From assembly GCA_024741835.1 (NCBI GenBank), contig JAENRP010000118.1, forward strand, positions 57,509 to 121,508: a stretch of DNA of 64,000 bases, read 5' to 3'. The stretch is from Diplocarpon mali (Eukaryota; Ascomycota; Leotiomycetes; Helotiales; Drepanopezizaceae). Within the stretch, counting starts at the first letter, position 1. Each line of letters begins with the position of its first letter. A program made the position numbers and the translations under genes. The notes beneath the pieces were generated by a model. The model did no database searches, was not told the DNA's origin, and saw nothing but the letters and a program-made list of their open reading frames with translations. Below are positions 34,001 to 44,613 of this stretch, in pieces.

Positions 34001-34739
34001 GCACGCGTCCTGGCAAGAAAATCTTGCTACGAGAGGATCAGGCACTATCGCGGCTGGTGCTGATTGTCTGAATATCGAGCTATCTAATAACAGTGGACAT
34101 GGAAGTCAGTCTAATCTATCTGTCGATCTGGCAGCCTTGGCTGCGCATGTGGTAGTGCGGTTACAGATTATCGTGAGTAGGGAGGTGTATCACATTGATA
34201 CCGCATTCTTGGCTGTAAGAAGTGTTCAAGCTGGTATTAGCGAGAACTTCAGTTCATATAAATTTTCATCTAGGGCGGCCTCTAGAAATGTTTCTTTGAG
34301 CATAAAGCGGGGTTACTAAACGTAACCGAAAGCAGTGTAATGAAGGAAACTTTGGTAGAAGCGAGGAGGCACTTTCCAAAGACAACAAACGATAATGCAA
34401 TGGCTCACAGGTTTACAGAATCTTTCGGAAAATACCTAAAAGACGAATTTGATGCTGATATAAAAATAAGGACCATTTCCAAGGGCTTCTCAACTCTGTC
34501 GACGTCTCAGCGAGTCCCTTATGTATGTTCGCTCCAGGGAGATGTAGTTGCTGTGTTTTGTAATGAACCATTGAGCCAGGGGAAGCTGCTAAGTATTTAT
34601 TTAAATTACTCTCTAGGGTTCTCCTATTGATCAAGCCAGCTTTGAGGACAAATATGACACATTTCCACCAAAGAAGCTAGAGCTTCTAGGCACAATCTTG
34701 ACAAGTGATATATTTCAAAGCTATTTAAACCATCTATAA
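34001..34739 (+). pseudogene. coding-like region, probably a decayed unknown gene
   Basis: A frame at about 34001-34290 (for example GTIAAGADCLNIELSNNS, DLAALAAHVVVRLQ) ends near 34319. A second segment follows, 34340..34543 (KETLVEARRHFPKTTNDN, MAHRFTESFGKYLKDEFD). It can be spliced by a 73-bp GT..CTCTCTAG intron to 34617..34739 (SPIDQASFEDKYDTFPPKK, LELLGTILTSDIFQSYLNHL) ending in TAA. The residue mix is protein-like but I recognise no family. No convincing start is visible, and surrounding DNA is AT-rich and repeat-bearing, so a truncated or decaying gene is the best description. A live gene with unusual introns remains possible. Confidence 0.35.
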
Positions 34740-36020
34740 AGTTCGAACAGGGAAGGACTTGCTGTTATTCATTATAATAAGAGTGTTGATAATGTATCCT
34801 GGAAGGTGACGAATCTGTTGTGACCATTCAGGTGCTTATCTTATGAGTTAAATTATTAATAAAATAAAAGGGCTCATAATCCGCTTTGAAATGAATCTAC
34901 AAAATCAAGATCAAATATAAGCTATTACAGATAAGATCAAAGAGTTAACAGCTTGAAGGCAGCTACTCAGTGCTTCTCGAACACATAAACTTCAAGCTGG
35001 ATCCGAAACGGTTATATGTATGCTAAGATTTACTGGAAAATAATATTGCTACTGACTTCCACGCTTCTGGTCTTGTTTTGGGGAATTCGGATTATATGAT
35101 GAGATCAAAGGCTTTAGAGAAATTTAAGAGACTAGCTGAAGCCAATGACCATTGGAGTTTGTATTTAAAAGACAGAATCGGTTTGGGAACATGATTCTAT
35201 ATAAAAAAGTGAACTAGTGCTGTTTTAAAAGAGGATAGGGTTCTCTAGCTAGAAGCTAAAATTCTATATATTGTTCTGCTGCTGTGATGCGCTTGCCCAA
35301 ACGGACAAATTTGGGGGCACAGGCTCAGTTTCCTTACTTTCGTAGGCCCCCAAATAGTACACTTGATACATATGCTGAAGAGCAATGAATTGAGCTTGCT
35401 TATGCAGTTCTTTTTCTGCGTCTTTCTTCATTTACTATAAGAACACAGATATTCTCTTGGTTGAGAAATTTCAACCGTGTCTTTGGTGATCTACGCAGGG
35501 ACATGCCTTTTCATTGAGTAGAGATACTCTGAGGGAGTCAAGCCGCTAGTTTCGTCGCCACGCACTCTACACAGTACCGCAATACCGCAGAAAGAAAAGC
35601 GCGTGTCTCTTTCCTAGCAATTCGATTGATTGTCTCTAGAAACAGTATTTGTGACAGCAGAATTTATATTGGCAGCAAGGTAGATTCATTTGTATTCTAG
35701 AGTAGAGCTTACGAGACTGTGCTTTAAAAATGAACTTAATCCTGGGTTAGCACTGAAGTGGGCTGGAGTTCAAGTAAATCACTGAATACACCTTTCTCTC
35801 GCATTTATTCTTCACGTGAATCAGTCTTGCAACCTTTACAATCTGCTCATAGATCGCGCTAGCAGGCCCCGTGTCATATTTTCTCTTGCTAGTTAACTAT
35901 ATTTAATTTTTGTTTTCCGCTTAATCTGCAAAGCTTATGTAATTTTATCAGGTAAGGAATATTATACTGAGCTTGTCATATACAAATATAAATATAAACA
36001 TAAAACAAGTATCTGTAAAG

Positions 36021-36390
36021 TTCAGCGTGTCTTAGAACTATTTCAACTTAGCCTCAGCTTTCACCAATTTTATCAACAATGCTGTACTTCAAAACTCACT
36101 CATACTCTCGCTAACTCTCCCTACTGTCCCCATATGTAAACAAACCAACAACCGAACACAATATCAGAACTAAACCTAGAGACATTATTATTCAAACTCC
36201 TCTCTAATATTACGAAGATATTTACTCTTTCTAATATTGTAATATAAAAACATATATCCATATAATTCAACGCGCCTTAAAACCATCTCAGCTCAACATC
36301 AGCTTAACCTGTCTAAAAAAACAAGCAACAACGCCATATTCCAAAACTCACTCTCACTTTCCTCTCCCCAATCTCCTCACTTTCCAGATG
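36021..36390 (+). repeat. diverged direct repeat, two copies about 245 bp apart
   Basis: Copy 1 (36021-36136) and copy 2 (36266-36390) share TTCA(G/A)CG(T/C)G(T/C)CTTA, a (C/T)TTCAAAACTCACTC core variant, CTC(C/T)C-rich tails and an ATG-ended last block. Both are preceded by AT-rich ATATAAA-like DNA. Differences are mainly transitions. Confidence 0.6.
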
Positions 36391-36921
36391 TACTATCGCA
36401 TGTATACTATTGCAGGGAGATTTTCCTGGTCTATATGGCATGTGACTTATTCATATGATAACTGCTAAGCCCTCGGTACTCACATCCGAGTCCTCCTATG
36501 GTAGCAGCAAGAATATAAGACTACTAAAACCATCGTTTTACAGCTTACACTTTTTCGTATACTATTTCGCAATTGAATAGAGCATCACCTAACTTCATTT
36601 ACCCATAAGCCAATAACAAACACACCATCTGAAATAAACCCAAGCCCTACCTACCTGTAACTACTCCTCACCATCATCAAAAAAGTAAGCCCTTTCCTTT
36701 CCTTTTCATATTATATCATATAAATTTCCTCTCTCTCTCTCGTTCCCTCTGCCTCTCTCTCCCCCTGTCTCTTTCCCCTTCTCTTCCCCTTCCCAATCTA
36801 TATACACGCAGTACACACGTAAAGCTCAACTACAAGTCTCATCTTTCATTTCAGTGCAAACCAGTGCAAACCAATCAAATAACCAAATGCATGATATCAA
36901 AGGGCAAGAATAAAAAACATA

Positions 36922-36980
36922 CCTCTCCTCCTCTCTCCTCTCCTCTCCTCTCCTCTCCTCTCCTCTCCTCTCCCCTCCTC
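36922..36980. repeat. (TCCTC)n microsatellite
   Basis: About eleven TCCTC pentamers with small interruptions, within a wider pyrimidine tract. Confidence 0.9.
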
Positions 36981-37918
36981 AGCTCCGCTCTCCTCTCAGT
37001 CGCCGCTGTCGGCTAGCTGGAAGCATTACCAACCAGTGAAACCAACGTCCAGAAATACTATGTTTCTTAAGCCAAGGTAGGGATAGGGAAAGTAACATCT
37101 GGCCGCTGAAAACTCCCTCTTTTGTTATTTTTATTGTCACTCTCACTATCATGAAAATCAGAAACGCAATTTCCTATCTTACCTCAATCCTGACAGCCCC
37201 TCCCCCCCCCCCTTCCTCTCCCTTCCCCTCCCTTCGAATCTTCAATTCCGAAACAGAGCTCCATACCTAGAAACCAATCCCTCCCCAGCAAAAGCCCCAG
37301 GCCGCAATACTCTACAAGGCCTCTCCCTGCTTGGTTCCCCCGACCGAGAGGGAGACGCGGACCTGGATGCCGCTGGCTGTTTGATACCGGTCTCGCTAGC
37401 TTTGTGGATAGCTCTCGTGGCGATGACTCGCGGATGCAGAGAGGCGATGCGGCTCTCGCTTGTCGTGTCGATGAGTGTCGGGAGCTCCGAGGGATAGTCA
37501 GTATTGGTAGACGTACGTGAATAGTGCAGTTGTAATTGGCCTTAGTGGGAGTAAGATTTCTTTTCGCCGAGGAGAATTTGCGCTTGATTATAAGACGGCT
37601 CTTTATGGGGATAGGTTGATCAGACGCGATGGGGTTATTCTGACAGGACGGGAGGGGGCTGGAAGGGGAGCAGGGGGGCGCATATGGTAAAGACTTAACT
37701 TCTGTGATTAGAATAGTTTCCGGTGCGAGATTACGAATACCTCTTCATTTACTATCGTACCCTTAGCTACGTACTGTAACTGCTCTCTCCAACGCCTGAG
37801 CGAGATATTACACACGCGATGTGAAGTGAAGCAGACGCTGACGTAGGAGCAATACAGCGGCAAATTAGCCCTTCAATGCTTTTACTCCCTTGGCGCAGCA
37901 CATGTAGCGAATCAGACA

Positions 37919-39609
37919 TCAAATCCCCGTGTTCGCATCATCATTGCTCTTCGCTGCTTCATCCACCACGCTGTTCGAAACAGCCGGCCGATCGTCCTCT
38001 GCGGTCATCATTGCCTCGCCATCTACACAGTGCGTTACCCAGTTTTCATGTTTCTCGACATTCAGCACGTTCGTCTCGATGTTCGCCGAACATTTGCTTC
38101 CAGCCTGGCAGTTGACGAGCACATTGACGGGCCAGGCGAAGCGGGATCCGAGAGGTTCGCCGGCGTCTTCTGATGTGAGGTACTCGACGAGGGCGATGAC
38201 TTGGGTCGTTAGTCTCTCTTCTTTTTCTGTATATTTACGGCACAAGAAAGGTAGCAAAAAGTGTGAAGGAGGGAAATACTTACAGATATAGGCGCCAACC
38301 CCGGTAAAAACATGCCACCATCCATGCAATTCCAATACAAACGACCACGGCATACCTACGTTGCGCTTCCAGCTCGTGAGGGAAGAGCAGATTGCGTTGT
38401 CTATGTTCCAGATTATGAAGCCGGAGACGAAGATTCCTTTGGTATGTCAGCTTTACCTCCCGAGTTATCGCAAGAAGAGGAAGTAGAGGAGGAAGGGGAG
38501 GGGGTGAGAAAATACCTGCACCCCAAGCCGCCAAATTCTTGACTTCTTTTGCAACAGCCGGGTCTTCAACTCGCGCGGTGATGATGGAACGTGTCTTTCC
38601 GCCGACTAGGATGATCATGATTGCTGTTGGTGTAAATCAGTAGATATCTCCCTCTCTTCTCTTTCCTCTTTCTTTTTATACTTTATTTTCTCTCCTTCCT
38701 GATGATGGTCTGGCGCCTGGAGAAACTCACCAAAGAGGACTGAATGCATGGTAATCTCATCTGTAACGCAATGCCAAACACTAAACGCAGCTATGACAGC
38801 CGTAATGACGAAACCCGAGATAACAGTCGTGGAGAGCGATTTGTCGAACGTGCTGACCCGATGGTAGACCGTTGCGACTGCGACGAGCATGGAGAGATCA
38901 TCGCCTGGGGTGCTTGTTAGCTGCGGAATTCCCTTTAGGATGATCGAGTTTGGGGGACACGGTATAGACGCCGGGTTACTGAAAGATGTAAAAAGCCTCC
39001 CCCTAGATCCGGGGCTGACGCAAGAAGAGACTCACACCACTGCGTATAATTCTTCATCGTCGCATGGAAGACCGCCGATCCAAGTCCCACGCCCGCAATC
39101 CCCAAATATGGCAGGTTTCTCAGCACAGCATCCTTGCGATTGGCGTTGTTCTTGATACCGTGGAGAGCATAGTACACTGTCAACACATCAGCCCGGTCCC
39201 AGTTTCAAGCACAAACGTGCCCGTCGAAATATTCTATACGCTCCCATCCCGTGACGTATCTTTGGGAGAGTTCGCGCGTGGCAAGAACAGGGAGGGGGCA
39301 CGTGATGCCCATGAGAAAACAGGGAACCTCGAGGAGAGCTGGATGCTTGATGGGAGCAACGCACGGTAGGTCAAGTTGGTGAGCGTATTAACGACTTCGG
39401 CGATGTAGGAGGTCAGGATGTAATCCTGCATCATAGAATCAGTTTCTATCTCTCCAACACGGTCGTGGTGGCTTACTTCTTCGCAGAAACTAGAGCATGA
39501 CTATTAGCTTCATTTCTATATCGAGAGGGAAGATATACTTGTGTTGAGCATTGACCGATCCCCAGTAGGGCTGCTGCGCGTGCAACGGGTAGGATATCGA
39601 TATCGACAT
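37919..39609 (-). CDS. alkaline ceramidase (YPC1/YDC1 family), eight exons with a 13-nt micro-exon
   Basis: Exons on the minus strand: 39609..39539, 39489..39477, 39425..39365, 39176..39036, 38904..38731, 38623..38516, 38436..38284 and 38199..37919; 333 aa. It starts MSISISYPLHAQQPYWGSVN. Family blocks occur in the right order: FCEEDYILTSYIAEVVNTLT, GIAGVGLGSAVFHATMKNYT, DDLSMLVAVATVYHRV, SFVLELHGWWHVFTGVGAYI. The conserved His/Asp/Ser residues of the CREST superfamily active site (FHAT, DDLS, HGWWH) are present. Several membrane spans and a polar C-terminal tail follow. The enzyme hydrolyses ceramide or phytoceramide in the ER/Golgi membrane. A 13-nt second exon (encoding FCEE and part of the preceding codon) is required to join exon 1 to exon 3 in frame. 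Introns 5 and 7 have GTGAGT/GTAAGT donors. Confidence 0.9.
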
Positions 39610-41580
39610 CTTCACTCGCGTTGGTGAGTTGGGAGTTAGTGGTTTGTTGATCTCAACGATGTGCTCTCTTCTTCTAGTTATCTTGGTTGTTGGACCTCGC
39701 GCTGGTGGCCGCGGAGGTTGAAGATACCAAATGGAAGAGAAAGGTCGAGGAGAGACCGGTTGAGTGACAGGAAGAGAAGAGGAGAGGGGAGGAGAGAATT
39801 TAAGAAAAGTGAAAATGTGTATCAGAAAGCAGGAATCAACAAAGAACGCTACCACTGAGGCACGTGTGCACTCCTACCTCGTCGCTAGCGCATCGAGGTT
39901 TGTTTTTATCTCCTCCCGCCGGCCAGCTACCCTTCCCAGTGCCACCGACTGTTCAATCTAGATTCCGGCATTCCTGCTGTTTCCTCTCCGCCTGCTGGCA
40001 TACCATTTCTTTCTATCCCAGCTGTGTGGGCAAGCTTTTGGAGGAACTTGGCACCAGGAGAGGGATAGGCGGTGCAATGAGGATCCCTCCACCCTGATGT
40101 GAAAGCAGTGATGAGGCCATTACTATGCACTGGTCTGGATAGGATGGTACTAGATACAACTCGTGGGCTGGAGGAAACAGGTTTGCCCTGAAACAGCGAA
40201 GTGCGGGGTGTATAGATGGATGCATATCGTCTTCCTGGGTATCCTAGGAAAGGAGGTGAAGATGTGGAATATAAGACTAGTTTTCTACAGCAGACAAAGA
40301 TGTATACATACACACACACATATATACATATGTCTATACTTATGTATGATACATACATACATAAACATATAAATTTGTATATTGTTGTTGCTAATTCCAA
40401 GTCGGGCATCAAACTCAAGGTGCCTCAACTTGGGCTTTGGCTCTACTAAGTATGTAGTAAATACATGCCCCGAGCTGTCACAGGTCACGCGTTGGCGCCG
40501 AGCAAAGTCTCCGGTTTATAGACTCAGGTTGCATTGCTCTAGTGTGAGCTTGTCGATACCCTCTCGCCACCAAGAGTGCGTAGTACTGTTTGCATGAACG
40601 CCTGGAAACTATCTTATATTAAATCTCGTAAGGGGACTGTCATCCATCCTATTCTCTTCTCACTCTTATCCTCTTCCAACCCGACAGAACGCATCTCCAA
40701 CTCTCCGCTTCTCTTGGGCACCCAACTCCACATAGTAGGAGCGCGTTCTCTAACGTATATCATAGACGAGGATAATAAGATCCGAATCAACCTTGCGTGC
40801 AAACAAACAGCTAAGACCAGAGCCTCTTCTGTTCCTGTTTCCTCTTCCCTTCCCTTAGCACTTTGATGTCTCCTAGGGATATTATATCCGTTCTGCACTC
40901 TATCTACAGTCCAGGTATTTTACGCATACCAGGTTCCAACCCGCCAACTTCCCACCCCTAAGCCTACAACTCCAATACCAATCCTAATCCCTATTTCAAC
41001 ATAATCCGCATAGCACTCCAAATCCGCGGTACTGAAATATCTAGGAGGGATTCAAAAAAGAGAGCAAAAGAGCAAGCCTAGGTCTTACCAATAACAATGC
41101 ATAGCAACCCCTCTCCTCCACCTACCCTTTAATCAACACAATATAGCAGAGCGAAGCAGCCAATCACATCCCCTTCGAAGCCGCTGAGTCAGGGCCCCTC
41201 AAGCCGAGGTCCGAATCCCTGCTCAAGATAGATAGAATACCTCCACTCTACCATTCAAATTCAGGAACCACTTCTCCACAGTCCAAGGACCATAACCACT
41301 TCCTAACAAACTACCCCTCACCTCGCACCGTCTCTATCTCGGTCCGCACATAGCACAGCCATCCAAAAGTGAACAAACAATAACCCACAACCCGTAACAA
41401 ACTTCACCAACCACCTCTCTATTGCACTATCCTAATCCCGAGTCTGAAACTCACACATCCATCTCTACTATCGCCACTACAACCCTGCCCCACCCTATCC
41501 AAACCACATACAAAGAAAAGAAACCCCAAGGGAATAAACAAAACCTTCATACGAAAGAGCAGGGGAATCCCTTGCGTGAA

Positions 41581-41613
<33 letters not shown>

Positions 41614-41619
41614 AATAAA
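39610..41619. promoter_or_regulatory. divergent intergenic region between ceramidase and cytochrome b5
   Basis: About 2 kb. It holds an ACACAC/ATATAC tract near 40305-40380 and a (GA)n run at 41581-41609 directly before the cytochrome b5 start. No supported gene; weak frames on both strands. Confidence 0.45.
41581..41609. repeat. (GA)n microsatellite in the cytochrome b5 leader
   Basis: About 14 GA units ending 11 bp before the ATG at 41620, so probably transcribed in the 5' leader. Confidence 0.9.
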
Positions 41620-41982
41620 ATGTCAAAATCCTTCTCCCCCGCCGACGTAGCAGCGCACAAGACGTCCGAGCAGGGCATGTACATCATCATCGACGAGGGC
41701 GTGTACGACGTTACCGGTTCGTTTCCTTTCCCTCTCTCCCCCTCAAGCCTCCTCTTCCCCTCACAAGACAAGAACCAAGAAACACAAGCTAACCAACCAC
41801 CCTCTCCCCACGCGACAGCCTTCAAAGAGGAGCACCCAGGCGGCAGCAAGATCCTCACGCGCGTCGCCGGCAAGGACGCTACCAAGCAGTTCTGGAAGTA
41901 CCACAACGAGGGCGTGCTGAAAAAGTACGCGCCAAAGCTCCAGGTTGGCGTGGTGGAGGGGAAGGAGAAGGCGAAGTTGTGA
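41620..41982 (+). CDS. soluble cytochrome b5
   Basis: Exons 41620..41716 and 41819..41982; 86 aa. The intron of 102 bp contains GCTAACCAA as branch site. It starts MSKSFSPADVAAHKTSEQG, then MYIIIDEGVYDVTAFKEEHP. Both axial heme-ligand His of the b5 fold are visible: EEHPGGSKIL and FWKYHNEGVLKKY. It ends soon after the fold (QVGVVEGKEKAKL), so the C-terminal membrane anchor of the classical ER cytochrome b5 is missing; this is a soluble form. Cytochrome b5 donates electrons to desaturases, hydroxylases and P450s. The ceramidase gene is its divergent neighbour. Confidence 0.9.
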   Translation: MSKSFSPADVAAHKTSEQGMYIIIDEGVYDVTGSFPFPLSPSSLLFPSQDKNQETQANQPPSPHATAFKEEHPGGSKILTRVAGKDATKQFWKYHNEGVLKKYAPKLQVGVVEGKEKAKL

Positions 41983-42609
41983 GGGGTGCGGCGGGGGTGG
42001 GTTGGGGGGAGAAGGGGGGGGGGGTTGGGACCTAGGATCTTGGATCTGGGGTGCAAATCTCACAAGTGAACAGGCGAGATAGGACACGGGGGATGGGAGA
42101 TAGTAGACAGGAGATGGGAGATAGATAGGGAGGAGGAAGGCAGAGAAAGGAAGAAAGGGGAGCTGGGAGATCATCTAGAGGAAAGAGACGAATCATGGCA
42201 ACGAAACTCTGCATACCTAGCTACCTACTGGTAGAGGTAAATCAAGAATTACAGATACTCACTAACGCTTGTGTGATGTGTATAGGATACGGAACATGGA
42301 AGAGCTGTAGTTTACATTGTTTAGAGATGCAGTGAAGATGCGGTGGGTCAAAGAGTTTCATACCATGACAGGAGAGAGTTTGAGAAATGGAAAAACGTTG
42401 TTGTGTACCCATCCATCAATCGCCAGTCTTCTCGCCAAAACTCCTGACTTGAGTTGCCCATCCTGTTCCCTGTGTCGAGACCGAAATACCCCCGATCGCT
42501 GTTTGATCGTAGAACCTGCTCTCCCAAAGCAAAGAGCGCCGCAGAACCATCAAGCTGGATTGATCTTCACTTTCCTAGAACCTCTCGGCCGCCCTGTCCC
42601 ATCGCATCC
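41983..42609. other. intergenic between convergent genes
   Basis: 627 bp between the stops of cytochrome b5 (plus) and the WW gene (minus); G-rich and GA-rich at the left, with repeated GGGAGATAG-like units near 42090-42130. No gene seen. Confidence 0.5.
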
Positions 42610-43479
42610 CTAAAACAACAGCCCACCGAGCAACGCACCACCTGCAAGCCCTCCCAACAGAGGAGCTCCGAGTCCGCCACCATACCCACCACCGTACGGT
42701 CTAGCATACGGTCCAGCCGGCCGGGCATACCTCACCCCGCCCACACCCATGCCCATCCCAAACGGGCCCTGCATGTACGGATTATACCCGTACCCGCCAG
42801 CGCCATACCCCGCATAGCCCCTCGGCATCTGCGGCGGCTCGATGTACACATCCTTGCCGTTACGATCCTTTCCCAGCAGCTGGGGCTCCCCCGTCTCCAA
42901 GGCGCGGGACATCTGCCGGCGGATGTGCTGGTGTCGCTCGTATGCAGCCGCCTCTTCCTGCGCGCGTTGCCGACGGGACGCTTCGCGCTCCGTATGCGTC
43001 GACGCGGTGAGCTTGTCTTTCATCTTGCGGCCGAGCTTGTGCACGCCTTTGGGGCTATCCTCGGCGCCTGCGCTTTCTCCTCGAGGGGGCAAGGTCGCGT
43101 GGTCGTCGTCATGGTCCTCCTCATCGCTACTCTCGGCCCTGATGTCCGCCTCGCTCGGCACTCGGTGCAGGCCCTGCACGCGAGCGCGCTCCTCGGGCGT
43201 GAGAGACGCGAGGTATTCGTCATCGTCGTACGGGTGGTGCCAGATTGAACGTGGGGGGTGGGAGAGTGTGTTGACGAAGAACTGGTGGTGGGAGCTCTGG
43301 TCGTACTGGCGCGTCCAGCCGTGGGGGAGATCGCGCGCTTCATCTTCCATGGAGCGTCGGGAGAGGGGCGGGATGCCATTGCGGGGATTGGGGACGCGGA
43401 GGTGGGAAGAGGCGCTCGGTTGGGTCTGAGGAGCTGGGGAGGCTGAGTAGGGTGGTGGAGGGTCAGACGGGGTTGCCAT
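42610..43479 (-). CDS. WW-domain protein with PPPPY motif and glycine-rich C-terminus
   Basis: Single exon, 289 aa from the ATG at 43479; the upstream in-frame extension is low-complexity Thr/Ser and was not used. It starts MATPSDPPPPYSASP, which contains PPPPY, the classic ligand of group I WW domains. The WW domain follows at about residues 49-84 (DLPHGWTRQYDQSSHHQFFV, SIWHHP). Then an acidic DEEDHDDD, a Lys/Arg/Glu helical segment with many Arg (EREASRRQRAQEEAAAYERH), a Tyr/Gly/Pro-rich low-complexity part and a hydrophobic Gly-rich end (LGGLAGGALLGGLLF). Having both a WW domain and its ligand suggests self-association or competition; this is inference. Architecture resembles the WW protein at 21498-22461. 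Confidence 0.85.
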   Translation of the reverse strand: MATPSDPPPPYSASPAPQTQPSASSHLRVPNPRNGIPPLSRRSMEDEARDLPHGWTRQYDQSSHHQFFVNTLSHPPRSIWHHPYDDDEYLASLTPEERARVQGLHRVPSEADIRAESSDEEDHDDDHATLPPRGESAGAEDSPKGVHKLGRKMKDKLTASTHTEREASRRQRAQEEAAAYERHQHIRRQMSRALETGEPQLLGKDRNGKDVYIEPPQMPRGYAGYGAGGYGYNPYMQGPFGMGMGVGGVRYARPAGPYARPYGGGYGGGLGAPLLGGLAGGALLGGLLF

Positions 43480-43653
43480 TTCAATCGGTGTGCGGTTGTC
43501 TGGATGCGGGGACTGATGTTGCGCTTGAGAATGTGTTGAAGTTGAAGTTGAAGTTGCAGGTCGACGGTTGACGGTTGATGGATGGAAATCAAAAGCTCCA
43601 GTGCAAATAGTCCAGACGCCCTCGCCTCCCTTCACCCACCATTTCTCATGACG

Positions 43654-43893
43654 TCACTCGCTCATCCACTCTCGAAGCCAAGTCCTCCTCTTTGTCCCTG
43701 CAGTAGCTGCTGGTCTCATCCCCATCAGCACCGTCGTGTGCAGCGGCCTCTCCTCCGGCCGGTAGGCATACAGATCCTCGATCTCCGGCTCCCGCTCGAA
43801 CTTGGACGAGTGCTGCTGCTGCGGATTCGAGACGTGCGGGTGGGCCAGGACGGGCCAAAGCAGGGCGAGGAAGAGGAGTGGAGAGGTGCGCAT
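43654..43893 (-). CDS. small predicted secreted protein, 79 aa
   Basis: ATG at 43893. The N-terminus MRTSPLLFLALLWPVLA is a typical signal peptide with probable cleavage after VLA (before HPHV). The mature part is polar, Gln/Glu/Arg-rich, ends WLREWMSE and contains no Cys. Same strand as the WW gene downstream, 174 bp away. Plausible as a small secreted protein, but length and lack of Cys leave it uncertain. Confidence 0.45.
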   Translation of the reverse strand: MRTSPLLFLALLWPVLAHPHVSNPQQQHSSKFEREPEIEDLYAYRPEERPLHTTVLMGMRPAATAGTKRRTWLREWMSE

Positions 43894-44190
43894 GGGAAGA
43901 AATATCAGCGGGGGCGTATTCGGTATATGATATGTGTTTGAGTGGGAGGATAGAACTGGAGAATGGGATCGGAGAGGTGCAGGGAGAGAGGAGAGAAGTG
44001 GATACTGCAGCAGAACGGCTGAAGAGGCATAAGAGGGGGGGTATCAGAGTTTTATATGTAAGGTATAGATACCCTGATATATATACCTCCCCCCTCTCTC
44101 CAGAAAAACCTAAGCCCCTCAACTCCTCCACGCAAGGCAATAGAGACAAACCCCTTACCGCCAGTATCCTGCTCTGTTCCTTCACGGAAA

Positions 44191-44613
44191 ATGCCCCTTC
44201 TCATCCCTTTTCCGCATCCCTCGCAAAGACGCCAACGACCTCTCCATCCCCTACGTGGGGCGCCCGCCACCATCCCGATCGATATAAGCCCCGCTCCCGA
44301 ATTCAAGACGCCGCTCGGCTTCGGCTGGGCGCTGTATGCATACTTGCCGCCCAACGTACACTTATTAGAATATAGTGCAACTAGAGAGTATTTGGCGGGT
44401 TCTTATTCTTTTCGTCGCGGGTTGGCAACTACCTTACCTCCTAGAAAGTCCAAGCAGAGGGCGTCTGTCTATACGACATACCCCGATAGGTTCATGTACT
44501 TAGGCTGGGTAGAGAGACCTCTGGCAGACGCCCTAGTAAACAATGTAGCTGAGGGTGTATATATATATACATATACATACACCCAAGGTAGCCACTATAT
44601 CCTGCGCTCTTGA
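44191..44613 (+). CDS. hypothetical protein, 140 aa, weak
   Basis: Intact frame from ATG at 44191. The middle reads like protein (APEFKTPLGFGWALYAYLPP, ASVYTTYPDRFMYLGWVERP). The last part runs into a TATATACATA tract (YIYTYTYT), so the true end may be earlier. No family recognised. Confidence 0.3.
   Translation: MPLLIPFPHPSQRRQRPLHPLRGAPATIPIDISPAPEFKTPLGFGWALYAYLPPNVHLLEYSATREYLAGSYSFRRGLATTLPPRKSKQRASVYTTYPDRFMYLGWVERPLADALVNNVAEGVYIYTYTYTQGSHYILRS

Larger units (their letters stand above)
34740..37918. other. AT-rich gene desert with tandem diverged repeat and CT microsatellite
   Basis: No supported gene. It contains the diverged direct repeat at 36021-36136 / 36266-36390 and a long pyrimidine-rich stretch (about 36650-37000) with a CTCTC array. 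The right part is the 3' flank of the ceramidase gene. Confidence 0.6.

Noticed and set aside
41160..41225. tRNA-like B-box (GGTCCGAATCC) near 41209
   Set aside because: No A-box at the right distance and no cloverleaf can be drawn.
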